Below, piece after piece: positions 5,801 to 9,344 of a stretch of DNA of 9,344 bases. Position numbers and translations under genes: made by a program. This stretch comes from Nitrospinae bacterium RIFCSPLOWO2_12_FULL_45_22 (GTDB lineage Bacteria > 2-12-FULL-45-22), in assembly GCA_001803565.1 (NCBI GenBank), contig MHDQ01000018.1, positions 1 through 9,344 on the forward strand, read 5' to 3'. Every line of letters starts with the position of its first letter. Position 1 is the first letter of the stretch. The notes beneath the pieces were generated by a model. It was not told the origin of the DNA, did not search any database, and saw only the letters and a program-made list of their open reading frames with translations.

Positions 5801-5949
5801 TGCGCAATGTCAAAAATGAGGGTTGCAACCTTTGTGATTATAGTGAAATTTGTGATGGTGAAAGCAGCCAAAATCAAATAAAGCAAAAACTGGGTAATGA
5901 GAAAAATACAAAACTGCAGCTTTGGATAAGGCTTAAAGAATATGAATAA
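2848..5949 (+). CDS. addB: ATP-dependent helicase/nuclease subunit B (AddB-type)
   Basis: The 1033-residue AddB-like subunit of the AddAB complex cuts one strand of a broken duplex and, in studied homologues, scans for Chi. Seen: a central VGLDEGKFPE (548-557) with QDPVLLDEER after it, typical of the inactive helicase half of AddB/RecC-like proteins; then the nuclease domain with CPFAYFLK (Cys738), GTLLHEVF (His774), GRIDRID (Asp880), VWDYKTG (Asp894, Lys896) and QIQHILY (Gln916, Tyr920). Cys993, Cys996 and Cys1002 (C-x2-C-x5-C) with Cys738 form the four-cysteine iron-sulfur staple known in AddB. The active site is intact. The N-terminus (EKVLIVPDYQTGHQI) has no Walker A motif, unlike Bacillus AddB, and the protein is shorter than the roughly 1160 residues there. 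The ribosome binding site is weak (AAAGG, 15 nt away). It overlaps addA by 8 nt, an obligate-partner arrangement. Confidence 0.92.
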   Translation: MSGTVLPQNILISELSKINQAYPRIEKVLIVPDYQTGHQILEYVVRSGVSWINFTIATPTSLAIDLVEDEIISNNLELLSADINLIVVDTIFNSLSSSRVLTYFEKHPVNKGMIEALVRSISELRICGISSKNIQQHSFVSPKKANDLVLLLAEYEKALKKQKFIDTAELLSMALGRVSAVTDKEKKFVVPHRFYLRGVVRMFVEKIAAENLIVVAEDSSIGLAVPSDAWPVKEKTENLKANSDSQRLKWLFDHDNPPKAFHDSSIEIFSAVGERNEIREVFRRIAREKIKVDETELIYTDSGKYLDLIYFLCEKLGIPVTFSNGISFNITRAGRALMNFLFWIKEDFREIHLRRILDSGTLKIKSEDEDNSESVFALGHLLRISGVGWGRERHSQILSQKIEESKKYRHEADDDELKGGNYYTRERKIKSYERLLNICTSLLTLIPNNDEEGKINFSKLCAGLLEFLNKYVKILDEYDAFFVARAKEIFSQLGTYLQEDMAFEEALGKLITIISNIRIKPSVPKPGCLHVAHYKSGARSGRTHTFIVGLDEGKFPERVMQDPVLLDEERKNLHSELELSQEKLHKNVYEMAALIASLRGKVRFSYSTYDAREERKTFPSSLLLQVFRIKEGNPNADYNEMQLALSQPVAFSGTGVNLDQTDWWLNKLVDGVSLKDGMGIVKEYFPGLKEGLFAAERRASDDFSEYDGKVTVKGSDVDPRENKNLVMSCSMIEMIARCPFAYFLKHLLLIYKPEEVEKDMTLWLSPAQRGTLLHEVFKLYAEQMCKESKSIGFDKQKKVVLDILDKTVQEFKEEIPPPSDVVFQSEFTQLKRDAEVFLKINERLETSPVMWEVSFGDNDETRASISLGDGTKISLRGRIDRIDKARESEYHVWDYKTGSSFGFDEKHYINGGTQIQHILYAEAAVKILQSVDKNAKVTRSGYILPTERGTKDGKGGILQKDVALKVKGQEALRIIFDIVKSGTFMRNVKNEGCNLCDYSEICDGESSQNQIKQKLGNEKNTKLQLWIRLKEYE

Positions 5950-8900
5950 ACCCATCCCTGACCAAAAACAAAGAGATTTGATTGCTCATGAACTCGAAAC
6001 AAGCTTTTTTGTAGAAGCTGGGGCAGGTTCGGGCAAGACCCATAGTTTGGTGGATAGAATGGTAGGTATTATACGTCGCGGTTACGCTGGAATTGAGAAT
6101 GTTATAGCAGTCACTTTTACCCGTAAAGCAGCAGCGGAATTACGCGAGCGATTTCAGATCAGGCTAGAAGAATTGCTGAAGAGTCATGATACAACCGATG
6201 CTGAAAAGAAATATATAAATCAAGCATTGCTGCGCTTTGAATCTGCTTCAATAAGTACAATGCATACATTTTGCGCAAAAATTCTCAAAGAAAGACCGGT
6301 AGAGGCTGGAATTGACCCTGATTTTGAAGAAATTGAAGAGACCGAGGATTTCATGTTTGCTGAACAGGTATGGTGCCAGTATATCGAGAATCAGGGGCTC
6401 GAAGGGAATCAGGCAATAGGCTGGCTTCAGGATCATGGTATAGACTACAAGTCACTCAAAGATATATACGTGAAATTGGTGTGCTATCCGGACATCCGGG
6501 TATTTACCCAATCTGTGCCTCGGCCTGATTTCCAGTTAGCAAAAAAAAGAATAAAAGAGTTTCTTGTATTGCTAGGAAAGGACATACCCAAAGTTATGCC
6601 TAATGGAGGTTGGGATGATTTGCAGAGTATTGTTAGAAGTGGATTAAAGCTAATTGATTTAGGTTATTTGGAAGAAGAAAGGCTTTTTGTCAATCTTTTG
6701 ACCCTCTTAACTAAAAAAATCAAAGTAACGCAAAAGAAATGGCGGGATACAAATCTGGCGAAAACATGTGAAGCCGAGGCGCAGCAATTCCAAAGCGAGA
6801 CAGTTGTGCCTGCACTACGGCAATGGCGGGAATACCTGCATAAGCCCCTGGTTGATTTTGCTCTTGATGGGGTCAAATATTATGAAGAATGGAGAAAGGA
6901 AAGGTCTGTTCTTAACTTTCAGGATTTATTAATGAAAAGTGCAACTCTTCTGCGTAATAATGCGGAGGTAAGGGCTTATTATAAGAAAAATATCAAATTT
7001 CTTTTGGTTGATGAATTTCAAGATACAGACCCTATTCAAGCCGAAATTGTTATGCTTCTTACAGGAGAAGATAATTCGATTGATGATTGGCACAAGGTAA
7101 GACCTAAACCTGGCACTCTTTTTTTGGTAGGCGATCCTAAACAAAGCATCTACAGATTCCGCAGGGCAGATATTGATATTTATAATAAGGTAAAGAGCAT
7201 TTTCAAAGACGGGGCTGGAAAGGTTATTGAACTAACCTCAAATTTTCGGTCGCTTGAGCACATTACCGGTTTAACAAATACAGTCTTCAAAAATATTTTC
7301 CCCGAAAAGGATTCACAATATCAAGCGAAGTTTACCCCGCTGGTAAACATACGGGGGCTTTCAGCAAAACATTCTCATGGAATATACAAAATTCTTCTCC
7401 CTGAAGTAGAGAGAAACCGCAGGGAACCGCTCGTTCGGGAAGAGGCGCGCAGTATCTCATCATGGATTTATAATGCTATCAATGGAAACCTTAAGCTTGA
7501 AAGAACAGAAAAAGAGGTGCGGGCTGGAGAAACAGAAGATGCAAAGCCGGGCGATTTTATGATTATCACAAAGAAAAAGGATATGCTTTCATGGTATGCC
7601 CGCGCTTTAGAAGAATTGGGTATTCCGTACGAAATGTCCGGAGGAGATAGTTTTGCAAATTCCGCAGAGTTAAATGAAATATATAAAGTGCTTAAGGCTG
7701 TTGCAGACCCAAAAGACCCTGTAGTGTTAGTAGCTGCTTTAAGAGGATTATTTTTTGGAATTAGCGACAACGATCTTTATCAGTTTGTTAAACAAGGTGG
7801 AAGAATTTATGTCTATAGCAAAGTAGAAAATGGTCCTGCTAATATTAAAAATGCCTTTGAAAGGATAAAAAAATATTGCGATATAGTTGCTCGCAACTCA
7901 CCGGTAACGGCTCTCGAAATAATTATTGAGCACTTGGGTATTATTCCTCTTGCCATTTCAGGAAAAATGGGGTCTAGTAGAGCAGGAAATATACTGAAGG
8001 CGCTAGAACTCTTAAGGGAATTACGGTCGGATATGACGGGAACTTTTCCTGAAATAGTTGAATACTTGAAAGAATTGTTGGTTACCGAAGGAATTGAGGA
8101 AATGGGCCTTTTCCCTGGCACAGGTAAGTCAGTGAGAATAATGAATTTACACAAAGCAAAAGGTCTTGAAGCACCGGTAATTATTTTAGCCGATCCGTTG
8201 GGTGTGGCAAAAGATCATGAACCACAGCTTCATGTAAAACGTACTTCAGAAAGTTCTGTTGGATACTTCTTGGTTACGAAGTCAAAAGGCGAATATAGTT
8301 ATGAGGTTGTTGCAGAACCAAAAGAGTGGGAACGATATGGGGGTGACGAAACACTGTATGATAAAGAGGAGGCAAACAGACTGGATTACGTAGCTGTAAC
8401 TCGTGCAAAGAATATTCTCGTAATAAGCGTTTATGAAGAAGGTGAGAAGAAAAAGGCCTGGGAATCGCTTTATCCCTATTTACAAGATAAACCCGAATTA
8501 AAAATTGATTCTTTCCCTACTCCAAAGCCAAGAGAGATTTTTACTATATCCAAAAAAAGATTGACCAAAGAACAGACAAATATCACAGATACTATTTCTC
8601 TGATGAATGAACCCACATATCAAGTAGCTACAGTAACTGAGTTAATAGACAAAAAAGATATTTTTAAGGGTGATGCTGCTCAGGGGGCAAGCTGGGGGAG
8701 GATTATCCACAAAGCCCTCGAAGCTTGTGGCAGAGGCAAGAGAGACAAACTTGAAATACTCGCAAAGAATTGGCTCATTGATGAAGGAAGGCCGTCCGAT
8801 GACCTGCACAAAATAATTTCGCTGGTTGATGGCATTATAAAAAGCGAAATGTGGCAAAGAGTATTACGAGCTGAAGAGAAATATTTTGAAATACCATTCT

Positions 8901-9139
8901 CCAGCCCAAGTGACAACGGAATTGTCTATGGTATCATAGATTTGATATTCAAAGAACCTGATGGTTGGGTAATTGTTGATTATAAAACAGACAATTTTGA
9001 AACTAACGTAGCAAAGAAAGAGGCTTACGAAAGGCAACTGGAAATGTATGCCGGGTACTGGGGAAAGATCACCCAGGGTAAAGTGAAAGAAAAGAAACTT
9101 TGCAGGGTTGCTGGCGTATTTGAACCTCCTGCCTCCTGA
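5942..9139 (+). CDS. addA: ATP-dependent helicase/nuclease subunit A (AddA)
   Basis: This 1065-residue UvrD-family (SF1A) 3'-5' helicase fused to a RecB-type nuclease is the motor of AddAB in double-strand break repair. Motifs in order: Walker A AGAGSGKT (26-33), Ia TFTRKAAAEL (58-67), STMHTFC (105-111), Walker B LLVDEFQDTD (354-363), III LVGDPKQSIYRFRRAD (395-410), IV LTSNFRS (431-437), V VRIMNLHKAKGLEAPVIIL (731-749), VI RLDYVAVTRAKNILVI (813-828). The C-terminal nuclease has GRIIHKALE (His923), YGIIDLIF (Asp1000), VIVDYKTD (Asp1013, Lys1015) and RQLEMYA (Gln1032, Tyr1036). All key residues are present, so both activities are expected. It is somewhat shorter than Bacillus AddA (about 1230 residues). 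Start ATG 5942 lies inside the end of addB, with AAGG at 5928-5931 10 nt upstream, indicating translational coupling. Confidence 0.95.
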   Translation: MNKPIPDQKQRDLIAHELETSFFVEAGAGSGKTHSLVDRMVGIIRRGYAGIENVIAVTFTRKAAAELRERFQIRLEELLKSHDTTDAEKKYINQALLRFESASISTMHTFCAKILKERPVEAGIDPDFEEIEETEDFMFAEQVWCQYIENQGLEGNQAIGWLQDHGIDYKSLKDIYVKLVCYPDIRVFTQSVPRPDFQLAKKRIKEFLVLLGKDIPKVMPNGGWDDLQSIVRSGLKLIDLGYLEEERLFVNLLTLLTKKIKVTQKKWRDTNLAKTCEAEAQQFQSETVVPALRQWREYLHKPLVDFALDGVKYYEEWRKERSVLNFQDLLMKSATLLRNNAEVRAYYKKNIKFLLVDEFQDTDPIQAEIVMLLTGEDNSIDDWHKVRPKPGTLFLVGDPKQSIYRFRRADIDIYNKVKSIFKDGAGKVIELTSNFRSLEHITGLTNTVFKNIFPEKDSQYQAKFTPLVNIRGLSAKHSHGIYKILLPEVERNRREPLVREEARSISSWIYNAINGNLKLERTEKEVRAGETEDAKPGDFMIITKKKDMLSWYARALEELGIPYEMSGGDSFANSAELNEIYKVLKAVADPKDPVVLVAALRGLFFGISDNDLYQFVKQGGRIYVYSKVENGPANIKNAFERIKKYCDIVARNSPVTALEIIIEHLGIIPLAISGKMGSSRAGNILKALELLRELRSDMTGTFPEIVEYLKELLVTEGIEEMGLFPGTGKSVRIMNLHKAKGLEAPVIILADPLGVAKDHEPQLHVKRTSESSVGYFLVTKSKGEYSYEVVAEPKEWERYGGDETLYDKEEANRLDYVAVTRAKNILVISVYEEGEKKKAWESLYPYLQDKPELKIDSFPTPKPREIFTISKKRLTKEQTNITDTISLMNEPTYQVATVTELIDKKDIFKGDAAQGASWGRIIHKALEACGRGKRDKLEILAKNWLIDEGRPSDDLHKIISLVDGIIKSEMWQRVLRAEEKYFEIPFSSPSDNGIVYGIIDLIFKEPDGWVIVDYKTDNFETNVAKKEAYERQLEMYAGYWGKITQGKVKEKKLCRVAGVFEPPAS

Positions 9140-9199
9140 GTGTAAGCCGAGATTATCTGCTGTATTCATAGTTTGATCTATCCTGGAGGATAATAAACA
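9140..9199 (+). promoter_or_regulatory. Short intergenic spacer with strong ribosome binding site for the last gene
   Basis: The 60-nt gap after addA has no hairpin with a T-run, so transcription probably continues into the next gene. GGAGG at 9185-9189 stands 10 nt before the ATG at 9200 and fixes that start. The site lies in the small palindrome TCCTGGAGGA (9181-9190), too short to assign a regulatory role. Confidence 0.5.
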
Positions 9200-9344
9200 A
9201 TGTTGGTAACTATAAATAATTTAATTGAGAAGTATAATGCTCTGTTTGAGTTGTTGCTTGAACGAAAAGAACAAGTTATAAAATTCAAGGAATTTATAGA
9301 AAAGGAGACTTGTTGGTTAACGGCTCCGGCTTCTACCAGATTTC
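9200..9344 (+). CDS. N-terminus of a probable HD-domain phosphohydrolase (3' partial)
   Basis: The frame from ATG 9200 is open to the window end and gives 48 residues: a helical charged start (MLVTINNLIEKYNALFELLL), then ERKEQVIKFKEFIEKE and TCWLTAPASTRF. The ending matches from memory the pattern just before the catalytic core of certain HD-family hydrolases (LTAPAST-(Y/F)H leading to GGLL-HS), which act on nucleotides or nucleic-acid ends. The catalytic HD residues lie beyond the window, so the assignment rests on this short motif. It follows addA by 60 nt with a good ribosome binding site and no terminator between, so it may belong to the addBA operon. Confidence 0.5.
   Translation, partial: MLVTINNLIEKYNALFELLLERKEQVIKFKEFIEKETCWLTAPASTRF

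Noticed and set aside
1-9344. CRISPR array, tRNA or rRNA genes
   Set aside because: No regularly spaced direct repeats and no cloverleaf or rRNA-like conserved segments were seen on either strand by eye.

Overview
The window is one strand of a low-GC bacterial chromosome (roughly 35-42% GC over most of it by eye). Its left fifth is a patchwork of pieces differing in base composition; the rest is an ordinary housekeeping DNA-repair operon. Every gene I can support is on the + strand. The organism cannot be named from the sequence. An AddB/AddA pair with an iron-sulfur AddB nuclease, a remnant of a REP-associated Y1 transposase and good Shine-Dalgarno sites suit an anaerobic or environmental bacterium from a Firmicutes-, Desulfobacterota-, Nitrospirota- or Omnitrophota-like lineage, but this is a weak inference.

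Left, positions 1-1880, mosaic: (a) 1-260, very AT-rich, with the last 26 codons of an unrecognised gene and a possibly decayed coding stretch behind it. (b) 261-1425, clearly GC-richer (about 50-57%), with one complete gene for a protein with a PD-(D/E)XK nuclease signature, followed by strong hairpins. (c) 1431-1606, the conserved left end and first 40 codons of a RAYT-type (Y1/IS200-like) transposase, broken off before its catalytic motifs. (d) 1607-1804, a GC-rich cysteine-rich small protein reading frame joined in frame to the transposase fragment and cut by an in-frame TAG. (e) 1805-1880, an AT-rich leader with a possible promoter for the next gene.

Middle, 1880-2743: an unrecognised 285-287 residue protein with a D...E-E-E arrangement resembling the active site of a restriction-type endonuclease, with no methyltransferase partner in the window.

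Right, 2848-9139: addB and addA, overlapping by 8 nt and surely cotranscribed. Together they encode the AddAB helicase-nuclease, which resects double-strand breaks and loads RecA (functionally equivalent to RecBCD). AddA has all the superfamily-1 helicase motifs plus a C-terminal nuclease. AddB has the four-cysteine iron-sulfur nuclease domain but no recognisable Walker A motif at its N-terminus. Sixty bases further on, with a good ribosome binding site, starts a gene cut by the window end; its N-terminus resembles an HD-domain phosphohydrolase.

I see no convincing complete new system. The points most worth checking are the two orphan nuclease-like genes next to addBA and the chimeric transposase/cysteine-rich reading frame.
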